Notes under the pieces: model-generated | Told to the model about the DNA's origin: nothing | Seen by the model: the letters and a program-made list of their open reading frames with translations, nothing else | Database searches by the model: none | Position numbers and translations under genes: made by a program | Shown: in pieces, positions 8,673-16,663 of the stretch | Layout of the letters: each line of letters starts with the position of its first letter | Position numbering within the stretch: position 1 is the stretch's first letter | Assembly: GCF_024172085.1 (NCBI RefSeq) | Contig: NZ_JAMZDZ010000001.1 | Span: 5,208,001-5,272,000 of the forward strand | Length of the DNA: 64,000 bases | Reading direction: 5' to 3' | Origin: Hamadaea flava | Lineage (GTDB): Bacteria; Actinomycetota; Actinomycetes; Mycobacteriales; Micromonosporaceae

Positions 8673-10150
8673 GCGTGCTGCTGATTCTGCTGCTCGCCGT
8701 GCCGCTGGCCGGTGCGATCGCCGCCGGGCTGCTGCCGGATCGGGCCGGGCGGATCGTGGCCACGGCCGCCGCGGCGCTCACGTTCGTCGCGTCCTTGCCG
8801 TTGGCCGCCGATCGGGGCGACGGACTCTGGCATCAGGTCGGCTACGACTGGGTGGAAGGCTTGGGGATCCGCTTCGCCCTCGGCGTCGACGGGATCTCCT
8901 ACCCGCTGATCGTGTTGACGACCCTGTTGACGCTGCTCTGCTGCGCGTACACGGCGTGGCGGGCTCCGGCGGACCGGCCGTCCGGCGGCAAGCTCGCCGC
9001 GCTGCTGCTCGCCATCGAGGTCGGCCTGATCGGCGTCTTCACCTCGCTCGACCTGGTGCTGTTCTTCATCTCGTTCGAGGTCGTGCTGCTTCCGATGTAC
9101 GCCGTGATCGCCGGCTGGGGCGGGCCGGACCGCCGCCGCGCCGCCCGGAAGTTCGCGCTGTACACGCTGTTCGGCTCGGTGCTGCTCCTGGTGGGCGTCC
9201 TGGGCATCGGAACCTCGGCGGGAACCTTCGACATCGCCGCTCTGACCGCCAACCCCACCCTCTCCCGCGGTACGCAGATCGGCCTGTTCGTGGTGCTCGC
9301 CATCGCGTTCGCGGTGAAGGCGCCGTTGTGGCCGCTGCACACCTGGCTGCCCGACGCGCACACCGAGGCGCCGACGGTCGGCAGCGTGATCCTCGCCGGC
9401 GTGCTGCTGAAGATGGGCACGTACGGGCTGATCCGGGTCGGGCTGGGCGTCCTGCCCGAGGGCGCGAAGGCGGTCGCCGGCGTGCTCGGCGTGCTGGCCG
9501 TCGCCGCCATCGTCATCGGCTCGCTGGTGTGTCTGGCCCAGCGCGAACTCAAGCGGCTGATCGCGTACTCCAGCGTCGGGCACATGGGCTTCGTCCTGCT
9601 CGGCATCGCCGCCGGGGCGGCGAGCGGCGGGCTGGCCCAGTCCACCGGGGTTCAGGCAGCGCTGCTCGGCAACATCGCCCACGGCATCATCACCGGCCTG
9701 CTGTTCTTCCTCGCAGGCGCGATCAAGGACCGCACGCACACCGGTGACCTGCACGATCTCGGCGGACTGCGGGAGACCTCCCCCGCCCTCGCCGGGATCC
9801 TCGGCTTCGCCGCCCTCGCCAGCCTCGGACTGCCCGGCCTGGCCGGCTTCTGGGGCGAGGCGTTCGCCGTCGTCGCCGCCGTTCAGCAGGGTGGCGGCTG
9901 GCTCTGGCTGGCCGTCATCGCCGCCGTCGGCGGAGCGCTGACAGCGGCGTACCTGTTGAGATTGTTGAGGCGGGTGACCCACGGTCCGGCGGCGCCCGCG
10001 GTGACCGGGATTCCCGCGGTGACCGTGGCCGAGGGCCTGGCCTGGGCGCCGCTGGTGCTGCTCGCGCTGCTCATCGGCCTGGTGCCCGCGCTGGTCAACG
10101 GGTACGTGCTGGAGTCGATGCCGAGTCTGGTCGAGGCGGTGGCGCGATGA
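8669..10150 (+). CDS. nuoM: NADH-quinone oxidoreductase subunit M (NuoM)
   Basis: A 493-residue antiporter-like subunit. It contains FFISFEVVLLPMYAVIAGWG (channel Glu), KAPLWPLHTWLPDAHTEAPT and LKRLIAYSSVGHMGFVLLGI, all standard NuoM segments. It overlaps nuoL and nuoN by ATGA junctions, consistent with a single transcript and coupled translation. Confidence 0.95.
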   Translation: MSVLLILLLAVPLAGAIAAGLLPDRAGRIVATAAAALTFVASLPLAADRGDGLWHQVGYDWVEGLGIRFALGVDGISYPLIVLTTLLTLLCCAYTAWRAPADRPSGGKLAALLLAIEVGLIGVFTSLDLVLFFISFEVVLLPMYAVIAGWGGPDRRRAARKFALYTLFGSVLLLVGVLGIGTSAGTFDIAALTANPTLSRGTQIGLFVVLAIAFAVKAPLWPLHTWLPDAHTEAPTVGSVILAGVLLKMGTYGLIRVGLGVLPEGAKAVAGVLGVLAVAAIVIGSLVCLAQRELKRLIAYSSVGHMGFVLLGIAAGAASGGLAQSTGVQAALLGNIAHGIITGLLFFLAGAIKDRTHTGDLHDLGGLRETSPALAGILGFAALASLGLPGLAGFWGEAFAVVAAVQQGGGWLWLAVIAAVGGALTAAYLLRLLRRVTHGPAAPAVTGIPAVTVAEGLAWAPLVLLALLIGLVPALVNGYVLESMPSLVEAVAR

Positions 10151-11577
10151 TCGACCATATCGGACTGTTGCCGCTCTACCTCGCGGCCGGCACCGCCGTC
10201 CTCGTCCTCGTCGCGGACCTGCTGGTCGGCCGGGTCGCGGTCACGCTCGGCGCGGGCGTGCTAGGCGCGCTCGCGACCGCGGTCGGCTCGGCGATCGTCG
10301 GCTCGGGCGACGCACGCACCGCGTTCTGTGTGGACAGTGGCTGCTCGTGGGTCTTCGGCGACACGGCCACCCTCCTCGCGGTCGCGGTGGCGGCGATCGC
10401 CGCGCTGGTGCTGCTGCTCTCCGCGCCTACGCTCACGCGCGGCGACCTGCCCACCGGCGAGTACGCCTTCCTGCTGGCCGCCTCCATGACGGGCGGTGTG
10501 GCGCTGGGCGGGGCCCAGGATCTGATCACGCTCATCGTGGCGCTCGAAACGCTGACCTTGCCGCTTTACGCGCTGGTCGGGTTGCGCCGCAAGTCCGCCG
10601 AGTCGGCGCAGGCGGCGGTCACGTTCCTGCTGACCAGCGTCGCCGCGACCGCGGTGACCCTGCTCGGCGCGGCGCTCATGTACGCCGCCACCGGTCAGGT
10701 GCACTTCCGGGCGCTGTCGACCGCGCTCGACGTGACCGGACCCGGGCGGCCGCTGGCCGGGGCGGGCCTGGTCCTGCTGCTGGTCGGGCTGGCGTTCAAG
10801 GTCGCCGCCGTCCCCGCGCACGCCTGGGCGCCGACCACCTACGACGGTGGTCCGCTGCCGATCGCGGCGTACCTGTCGACCGCTTCGAAACTCGGCGGCC
10901 TGGTCGCCATCGTCTACGCCGCCGTCCAAGTCGGACCGGCGTGGACCCGGGTCACCGGCCCGGTGCTCGGCATCATCGCCGTCGCCACGCTGCTCGTGGG
11001 TACGCTCGTCGCCCTGCGCCAGCAGCGGATGGTGCGCCTGCTCGCGTGGTCGTCGGTGGCGCAGGCCGGCTTCATGCTCGCCCCGTTGGCCGCCCTGCAC
11101 GTCGTCGAGGCCGGCCCACTGGTCACCGCTACCTTGGCGTACGCCGTGATTTATGTGGCCGTCGAACTGGGCGCCTTCGCCGGAGTGATCTCGTTGCGTC
11201 CGGCCGGAGCCGACGGCGGCACCCTTGCCGAGTACGCCGGACTGGGCCGGACCGCGCCGGTGCGTTCGGCGGCGTACGCGTTCGCGGTGGTGGGGCTCGC
11301 CGGGCTGCCGCCCGCGCTCGCCGGCCTGTTCGCCAAGGTCTTCGTGATCCGGGCGCTGGTCGACGCCAAGGCGTGGTTCGTGGTGGCCGCCGCTGCGATC
11401 GCCGCCGTCGTCGGGCTCGCCGTCTACCTGCGTGCGGTTCTGCCGCTCTACCGCGACGGGGAGGGTACGCCCGCGCCGCGCGCCTCGATCGCTGTCGCGA
11501 TCGTGCTCGCTGTCGTGACGCTGGCCGCGGTCGTGGTCGGCTTCTTCCCGCAGTTCGTCCTCGACCTCACCACCTGA
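10147..11577 (+). CDS. nuoN: NADH-quinone oxidoreductase subunit N (NuoN)
   Basis: A 476-residue third antiporter-like subunit of complex I. Visible signatures are LETLTLPLYALVGLRR, GLAFKVAAVPAHAWAPTTYDGGPLP and RMVRLLAWSSVAQAGFML. It is the last gene of the nuo cluster. The convergent LacI-type gene ends about 190 bp downstream, across a tandem repeat and a palindrome. Confidence 0.94.
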   Translation: MIDHIGLLPLYLAAGTAVLVLVADLLVGRVAVTLGAGVLGALATAVGSAIVGSGDARTAFCVDSGCSWVFGDTATLLAVAVAAIAALVLLLSAPTLTRGDLPTGEYAFLLAASMTGGVALGGAQDLITLIVALETLTLPLYALVGLRRKSAESAQAAVTFLLTSVAATAVTLLGAALMYAATGQVHFRALSTALDVTGPGRPLAGAGLVLLLVGLAFKVAAVPAHAWAPTTYDGGPLPIAAYLSTASKLGGLVAIVYAAVQVGPAWTRVTGPVLGIIAVATLLVGTLVALRQQRMVRLLAWSSVAQAGFMLAPLAALHVVEAGPLVTATLAYAVIYVAVELGAFAGVISLRPAGADGGTLAEYAGLGRTAPVRSAAYAFAVVGLAGLPPALAGLFAKVFVIRALVDAKAWFVVAAAAIAAVVGLAVYLRAVLPLYRDGEGTPAPRASIAVAIVLAVVTLAAVVVGFFPQFVLDLTT

Positions 11578-11579
11578 CC

Positions 11580-11684
11580 GTTCGCAGCTCCCGCCGGCCG
11601 CACGTTCGCTGCTCCCGCCGGCCGCACGTTCGCTGCTCCCGCTGGCCGCACGTTCGCCGCTCCCGCCGGCCGCACGTTCGCTGC
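11580..11684. repeat. 24-bp tandem repeat, about 4.4 copies
   Basis: Four near-identical 24-bp units, each beginning GTTCGC and ending CCGGCCGCAC, run head to tail from 11580 to 11675, with a partial fifth. Units differ at one or two positions. There are no spacers. The array begins immediately after the nuoN stop and runs into the palindrome at 11682. Confidence 0.85.
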
Positions 11685-11742
11685 GGATCACGGTTATGCA
11701 GCCATCCTGGGCCGCGGGAGGCATGCGTAACCGTGATCTGCA
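11682..11742. repeat. 61-bp palindromic element, copy 1
   Basis: The left arm TGCGGATCACGGTTATGCA (11682-11700) pairs with the right arm TGCGTAACCGTGATCTGCA (11724-11742). The same arms, differing by a single base, recur at 30666-30726 with the same total length but a different 23-bp core. The element lies between convergent nuoN and the LacI-type gene, where it could act as a bidirectional terminator; there is no strong T-tract. Confidence 0.8.
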
Positions 11743-11768
11743 CGGAAGCACTGAGGAGCGAAAAGGGG

Positions 11769-12770
11769 TCAGGCGGAGGAGCGGACGACGAGTTCGGTCG
11801 GCAGCACCACCGACGAGGGGATGTCCTCCCCGGCGACGAGCCGGAGCAGCTGCCGGGCCATCTCCCGGCCCTGGCCGATGATCGGCTGCCGCACCGTCGT
11901 GAGTGGAGGTTCGGCGTATCGGGCTTGTTCGACGTCGTCGAAGCCGACCAGGGCCACGTCGTCCGGCACTCGCCGACCGGCCTCGCGGAGCGCCGTCAAC
12001 GCGCCGAACGCCATCAGGTCCGACGCCACGAAGACGGCGTCGAGGTGGGGGTCGTCCGCGAGGAGCTGGCGCATCGCGACCGCACCGGATTCGCGGGTGA
12101 AGTCGCCGACGGCGACGATCGAGCGCCGGTCGGAGTCCTGGAGTTCGCGCCGGTAGCCGGCGAGCCGGTCGATGCCCGCGACCATGTCCTGCGGGCCGGC
12201 GACGGTGGCGATCCGGGTCCGGCCGCGCTCCAGCAGGTGGCGTACGGCCAGCCGGGCTCCGCCGACACTGTCGACCTCGACATACGGAACGGTGCTGCGC
12301 CCGAGCGGGCGGCCGCCGCAGACCACCGGGATCCCCATCCGGTGCAGCGAGTTGGGCAGCGGATCCGCTCCGTGCATCGAGGCGATGATGACCCCGTCGA
12401 CGTGGCGTGCGAGCGCGTACCGCTCGATCCGGTCGTGGGCCGACGGCGAGCCGCCGACCATGAGGACGAGCTGTTTGTCGGCCGCTTCGAGTTCTTGCGA
12501 CACGCCCCGGATGAAGCCGGGGATGGCCTGGTCCTCAGAGAAGACCCGGAACTCGCTCTCTGGGAGGATCAGCGCGATCGAGTCCGTACGCTGCGTGACC
12601 AGGCTGCGGGCGGCCTGGTTCGGCACATAGCCGAGTTCGGCGATGGCCCGCTGGACCGTCTCGCGGATCGCCGGGGTGACGGTGGGGGAGCCGTTGACGA
12701 CGCGGGAGACGGTCGCCCGGGACACCCCCGCGCGCTCAGCCACCTGCTCCAGAGTGGGTCTGCCGGTCAT
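11769..12770 (-). CDS. LacI-family transcriptional regulator
   Basis: A 333-residue repressor-type protein. The N-terminal helix-turn-helix is classical LacI (LEQVAERAGVSRATVSRVVNG, then the hinge-helix region VPNQAARSLVTQRT). It is followed by a periplasmic-binding-protein-like sensor domain (IALILPESEFRVFSEDQAI ... VALVGFDDVEQARY). Start at 12770 is chosen because GGTGGAAAG lies upstream; an upstream in-frame ATG would add ten residues. No sugar-utilisation operon is adjacent, so the ligand is unknown. Confidence 0.9.
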   Translation of the reverse strand: MTGRPTLEQVAERAGVSRATVSRVVNGSPTVTPAIRETVQRAIAELGYVPNQAARSLVTQRTDSIALILPESEFRVFSEDQAIPGFIRGVSQELEAADKQLVLMVGGSPSAHDRIERYALARHVDGVIIASMHGADPLPNSLHRMGIPVVCGGRPLGRSTVPYVEVDSVGGARLAVRHLLERGRTRIATVAGPQDMVAGIDRLAGYRRELQDSDRRSIVAVGDFTRESGAVAMRQLLADDPHLDAVFVASDLMAFGALTALREAGRRVPDDVALVGFDDVEQARYAEPPLTTVRQPIIGQGREMARQLLRLVAGEDIPSSVVLPTELVVRSSA

Positions 12771-12794
12771 CTTTCCACCCCGCATCGCCGCGTT

Positions 12795-12887
12795 GATCAT
12801 GGACTTTTCACCCCCGACACTCTGACTGCACTCCTGGCGGCTCGCGCAAGCGCTCCCCGGCGCGAGACCAGGGTTAACTCCATGATC
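12795..12887. repeat. inverted repeat enclosing dispersed repeat copy A
   Basis: GATCATGGA (12795-12803) is mirrored by TCCATGATC (12879-12887). Between them, at 12822-12866, lies copy A of a roughly 40-bp dispersed repeat that begins CTGACTGCACTCCTGGCGG and ends with a small stem CTCGCG (12841-12846)/CGCGAG (12861-12866). The other copies are at 23366 and 44964. The region lies between the LacI-type gene and the upstream gene on the same strand. Confidence 0.75.
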
Positions 12888-12911
12888 GACGAGGCGGGAA
12901 GAGGCCAGGGG

Positions 12912-13703
12912 TCAGCCGACTCGGAGCGCCTCGAGCAGGGACTCGTCCCCGGCCAGCTCTAGCACGTCGAAGCCGACGCGGCCGTACATCGCCAGGAGCA
13001 GGTCGGACGCGGTCCCGGACGCGGAGACGCGCGGGTCGGGCTCCTCGCTGTCGAGGATCGTGTCGGTGTCCAGCAGGGCGACTCCCGGGCCGCGCAGCCG
13101 CAGGAACCACTCCTCGTCGGTGTCGGCGGCGAGCAGGTGCACCACCCCGATCTTGTCGATCGGCCCCTTGCGGCGCGTCCCGCCCGCCGGGAGCCAGGTG
13201 TCGAGCACCTCGCTGACGCCGTCGGCGGCCAGCTTGTCCTCGATCGGTTCGGCACGTGCGATCGCCATCTGGGCGTCCCAGCGGTGCACCGCGGTCTCCA
13301 ACGCGAGGCGGCGGTCCCAGAACGCGACCTTCTTCGCCTGCGGCGCCCAGTTCCAGGCAGGCATGTCGGGGTCGAGCGCGTCCAGCGTGGTGAGCAGCCG
13401 CTCGGCCCGTTCGTCGAAGACCCCGATGGCCTCGGCGGCCGGGGGACGCTGGTCGGCGGGGGTGCCGGCGTCGATCGGGGGTAGCTGCGGGTCGGTGCTC
13501 AGCCCGCGGCTGAGGTGCGACAGGTGCCGTTCATAGACATAGGTGAGGTGGTGAACCAGATCGAGGATGGTCCACCCCGGGCATGAGGGAACCTCGATGT
13601 CCGGGTCGGCGTCGAGCGCCTCGGCCGCCGCCGATCGGAAGGCCGAGATCTCAGGCCGCAGAGCGGCCAGCCAGAACTCCTTGCTGCCGTGCGTCCTGCT
13701 CAT
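12912..13703 (-). CDS. maleylpyruvate isomerase family mycothiol-dependent enzyme (DinB-like fold)
   Basis: A 263-residue protein of the actinobacterial family with an N-terminal metal-binding four-helix bundle. Visible motifs are VPSCPGWTILDLVHHLTYVYERH and RRLALETAVHRWDAQMA, which supply the conserved His residues of the metal site, followed by a smaller C-terminal SCP2-like domain. The ATG at 13703 has a strong Shine-Dalgarno (GGGAGGACC). Family members use mycothiol as a cofactor, which fits mshA 6.4 kb away; the substrate of this one cannot be deduced. It is divergent from murB across 48 bp. Confidence 0.82.
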   Translation of the reverse strand: MSRTHGSKEFWLAALRPEISAFRSAAAEALDADPDIEVPSCPGWTILDLVHHLTYVYERHLSHLSRGLSTDPQLPPIDAGTPADQRPPAAEAIGVFDERAERLLTTLDALDPDMPAWNWAPQAKKVAFWDRRLALETAVHRWDAQMAIARAEPIEDKLAADGVSEVLDTWLPAGGTRRKGPIDKIGVVHLLAADTDEEWFLRLRGPGVALLDTDTILDSEEPDPRVSASGTASDLLLAMYGRVGFDVLELAGDESLLEALRVG

Positions 13704-13751
13704 CCGGTCCTCCCGCGTACCGCCGTCCCGAGCACAGCTTAGGGTGAGTGC

Positions 13752-14795
13752 GTGCCTGAGGTCAGCCCTGATGTGTCGCTCGCTCGCTGGACCACCCTTG
13801 GCCTGGGCGGTCCCGCCCAGCGGATGATCGTCGCGAACAGCGTCGATGAGATCGTGCAAAGTGTACGGTCCGCCGCCGACGGCCCCGCGTTGATCCTGGC
13901 GGGCGGGAGCAATGTCGTCGTCGGAGACGACGGCTTCCCCGGTGTCGTCGTGCTCGTGCGGTCGGCCGGCTGGACGGTGACCGCCGACGACGGCGGCACC
14001 GTTGACCTGGTGGTTCAGGCCGGTCAGGACTGGGACGGCTTCGTCGCGTACACGGTCGCCGAGGGGCTGGCCGGAGTCGAGTGCCTGTCCGGCGTACCGG
14101 GGTCGACGGGCGCCACGCCGATCCAGAACGTCGGCGCCTACGGCCAGGACGTGTCCGAGGTGATCACGGCGGTGACGGTCCTCGACCGGCTCGCCGACGA
14201 GGTCGTGGAACTGTCCGCGGCCGAGTGCGAATTCGCGTACCGCGGCAGCCGGTTCAAACACAACGACCGGTGGGTGGTCCTGTCCGTGGCCATGCGCCTG
14301 GTCCGTTCGCCGCTCTCCACGCCCATCCGGTACGCGGAACTGGCGCGACGCCTCGGCGTGGAACCCGGCGACCACGTGAATCTGGGGCAGGTTCGCGAAG
14401 CGGTGCTCGCCCTTCGCCGGGGCAAGGGCATGGTGCTGGATCCGGAGGATCCCGATACCCGGTCGGTGGGCTCCTTCTTCATGAACCCCGTGCTGTCCGC
14501 TTCCGCGTACCAGATGTTCTTGGCGAAAGCCGACGGCCGGGAGGGTACGACGTGGCCGGAGGCGGACGGCAAGGTGAAGGTGAGCGCGGCCTGGCTGATC
14601 GAGAACGCCGGATTCCGCAAGGGGTACGCGCGCGGCGGCGCGGCGATCTCGGGCAAGCACACGCTGGCCCTGACCAACCGGGGTGGCCGGACCGAGGATC
14701 TGCTGGAGCTGGCCCGCGAGGTACGCGACGGTGTGCACGCGCGATTCGGCGTGACCCTGCGCCCGGAACCGGTACTGATCAACTGCGAGCTGTAG
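13752..14795 (+). CDS. murB: UDP-N-acetylmuramate dehydrogenase (MurB)
   Basis: MurB reduces UDP-GlcNAc-enolpyruvate to UDP-MurNAc in cytoplasmic peptidoglycan precursor synthesis, using FAD and NADPH. The 347-residue protein shows the FAD-binding segment LAGGSNVVVGDDGFPGVVV, the substrate motif SGVPGSTGATPIQNVGAYGQ, the catalytic Ser in SVGSFFMNP and the C-terminal WLIENAGFRKG. The GTG start at 13752 follows AGGGTGAG. It is a lone cell-wall gene here; murB lies at the start of the equivalent M. tuberculosis neighbourhood. Confidence 0.96.
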   Translation: MPEVSPDVSLARWTTLGLGGPAQRMIVANSVDEIVQSVRSAADGPALILAGGSNVVVGDDGFPGVVVLVRSAGWTVTADDGGTVDLVVQAGQDWDGFVAYTVAEGLAGVECLSGVPGSTGATPIQNVGAYGQDVSEVITAVTVLDRLADEVVELSAAECEFAYRGSRFKHNDRWVVLSVAMRLVRSPLSTPIRYAELARRLGVEPGDHVNLGQVREAVLALRRGKGMVLDPEDPDTRSVGSFFMNPVLSASAYQMFLAKADGREGTTWPEADGKVKVSAAWLIENAGFRKGYARGGAAISGKHTLALTNRGGRTEDLLELAREVRDGVHARFGVTLRPEPVLINCEL

Positions 14796-14832
14796 GTCGT
14801 TACAGCAGGTCAGGGCGGTCGTTACGTCCAAT

Positions 14833-16605
14833 ATGGGCGTTTTGCTAAAAACGCGGCGATGGGGTACGCCCGTCGCCGCTCTTCTTATGGCGGCCGGATC
14901 ATCCGCTCTTCTGGCCGCCGGATCATCCGCGGTGGCGCATGCCGCACCAGTCGCCGGACCGCGGGCGCTGCCCGCTCCGCCGGCCGCGACGGACGCGTGG
15001 GCGACCTGCCCGAACTACGCGTACATGGTGACGTTGCCGGAGGGCAGCGGACGGTCGACCTTCAACCGGTACGACATCGGCACGGCGTCGCTGGTCCCGA
15101 TCAAGCAGTTCGATTTCGTCGTGAACGCGATCGGCTACTCCAAGACGCAGAACCTGGTGTGGGGCGTGCACTCGGTCGACAACGAGCCCGACACTCTCGT
15201 CCGGTTCGGCTCGCAGGGCGACCTCGTTGAGGTGGGCGTACCGGAGGACGCGTCCGGCAACCCGTTGACGAAGTTCGAGGCGCTGGCCGGCACGGTCGAC
15301 GGAAACACCTACATCGCGCATACGCGTACGCCGGCGAACCACCTGATGACGATCGACATCGACCCGGCCAGCTCGACGTTCGGCCAGGTGAAGACGGATG
15401 TGGCGCTGTCGCGTACATCGCCGGGGCGGAGCTATCTCAACGTCGGCGACTGGGACGTCTACGACCAGGACGGCCTCCTGTACGCCGTCGAACTGGACAG
15501 CAACTTCCGCAAGCTGGTCAAGATCGACCCGGCGACGGGCCAGGTGACCGACGCGGCGACCGTGACCGCCGACCTGCCCGACAGCGCCAACTACGGTGCG
15601 GCCTTCATGGAGGACGGCAGCGGCAACTTCTACGTCGGCGCCAACAACGTGCTCTCCGGCGGTACGCCGACCGGCCAGAGTCAGACCTTCATGCTGCGTA
15701 CCGGGCTCACGCCGCCGCTGACCACGGCGTACGGGAAGGGCGGGGCGCTGCGTGTCAACGACGGCGCGGACTGCCTGCTCGCGACGGACTTCGGCGACGC
15801 GCCCGACTCGTACGGCACGCTCGACGACTCCGGCGGTCCGGCACACGTGCTGTCGTCGTACCTGCACCACGGCAAGAAACTGCGGATCGGGGCGAACATC
15901 GACGCCGACCTGGACGGGTTCAACGACGCGGACGCCAAGGTCGACGACGACAACGTCCCCGGCATGAACGACGAGGACGGCGTACCGGCCGGGACGAGGT
16001 TCACCTCGACCAAGCCGAAGCTGACGGTGAAGATCACGAACACGACCGGGCTCGCGGCCGTGCTCGCCGGGTGGCTGGACAGCAACCGGAACGGCGAGTT
16101 CGACGACGCCGAACGGGCCATGGTCCCGCTCAGCGCCTCGGCGACGAGCGCGACGCTCACGTGGAAGGCGTTCTCGCTGCCGAGCGCGTCGGCGAAGTCG
16201 TTCCTGCGGCTGCGTGTCTACGAGGCGGGCCGGACCGAGGCCGCCGGGCGTACCCGCGCCGGCCGCACCGAGGCCGGGCCGACGCCGGGCGGCTGGGTCG
16301 ACGGCGGCGAAGTCGATGACCACGAAGTCACCCTGGTACGCACCACCGCCGCGCGCGCGGTGACCGCGGTGTCGAAGCCGAAGGTTCAGATCGACCCGGA
16401 CACCTGGCCGGCGAACAGCGACGGACCGAAAGACCTCGACGACGACGGTGACGTCGACCAGCACGACCTGGACCTGGCGCTCGCCGCCACCGGGTTCGTG
16501 CTGCGGCCCTACCTGTTGCTCGGGGTCGGCATGGTGCTGCTCGGCCTGGTCATCCTGATCCTGGCCCTGATGGTCGGCCCCAAAAAGGTACGCCGCCGGA
16601 TCTGA
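14833..16605 (+). CDS. secreted, membrane-anchored DUF6923/GEVED-domain protein, paralogue 1
   Basis: A 590-residue exported protein. A signal peptide (about residues 1-38, ending VAHA-AP) is followed by a repeat-rich region resembling six-bladed propeller or DUF6923 proteins (about 50-290), then a GEVED-type domain beginning ATDFGDAPDSYGT with DVDGD-like acidic loops and GWLDSNRNGEFDDAERA. The C terminus has the sequence LAATG, one hydrophobic helix and a KKVRRRI tail. This fits a LAXTG sorting signal of actinobacterial class E sortases, although the Gly is followed directly by hydrophobic residues. No sortase gene is in the window. It is followed by a paralogue. Confidence 0.78.
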   Translation: MGVLLKTRRWGTPVAALLMAAGSSALLAAGSSAVAHAAPVAGPRALPAPPAATDAWATCPNYAYMVTLPEGSGRSTFNRYDIGTASLVPIKQFDFVVNAIGYSKTQNLVWGVHSVDNEPDTLVRFGSQGDLVEVGVPEDASGNPLTKFEALAGTVDGNTYIAHTRTPANHLMTIDIDPASSTFGQVKTDVALSRTSPGRSYLNVGDWDVYDQDGLLYAVELDSNFRKLVKIDPATGQVTDAATVTADLPDSANYGAAFMEDGSGNFYVGANNVLSGGTPTGQSQTFMLRTGLTPPLTTAYGKGGALRVNDGADCLLATDFGDAPDSYGTLDDSGGPAHVLSSYLHHGKKLRIGANIDADLDGFNDADAKVDDDNVPGMNDEDGVPAGTRFTSTKPKLTVKITNTTGLAAVLAGWLDSNRNGEFDDAERAMVPLSASATSATLTWKAFSLPSASAKSFLRLRVYEAGRTEAAGRTRAGRTEAGPTPGGWVDGGEVDDHEVTLVRTTAARAVTAVSKPKVQIDPDTWPANSDGPKDLDDDGDVDQHDLDLALAATGFVLRPYLLLGVGMVLLGLVILILALMVGPKKVRRRI

Positions 16606-16663
16606 TCCAGCCGAATCCGCGTCTGACCAGCATCTCGGGCATGATCGACTCGTTGGGTATTTC

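Noticed and set aside
11580-11684. Possible CRISPR array
   Set aside because: The 24-bp units are contiguous, with no spacers and no cas genes nearby.
12822-12866. Insertion sequence remnant with transposase
   Set aside because: The dispersed repeat is about 40 bp, has no coding capacity and no transposase is present in the window.
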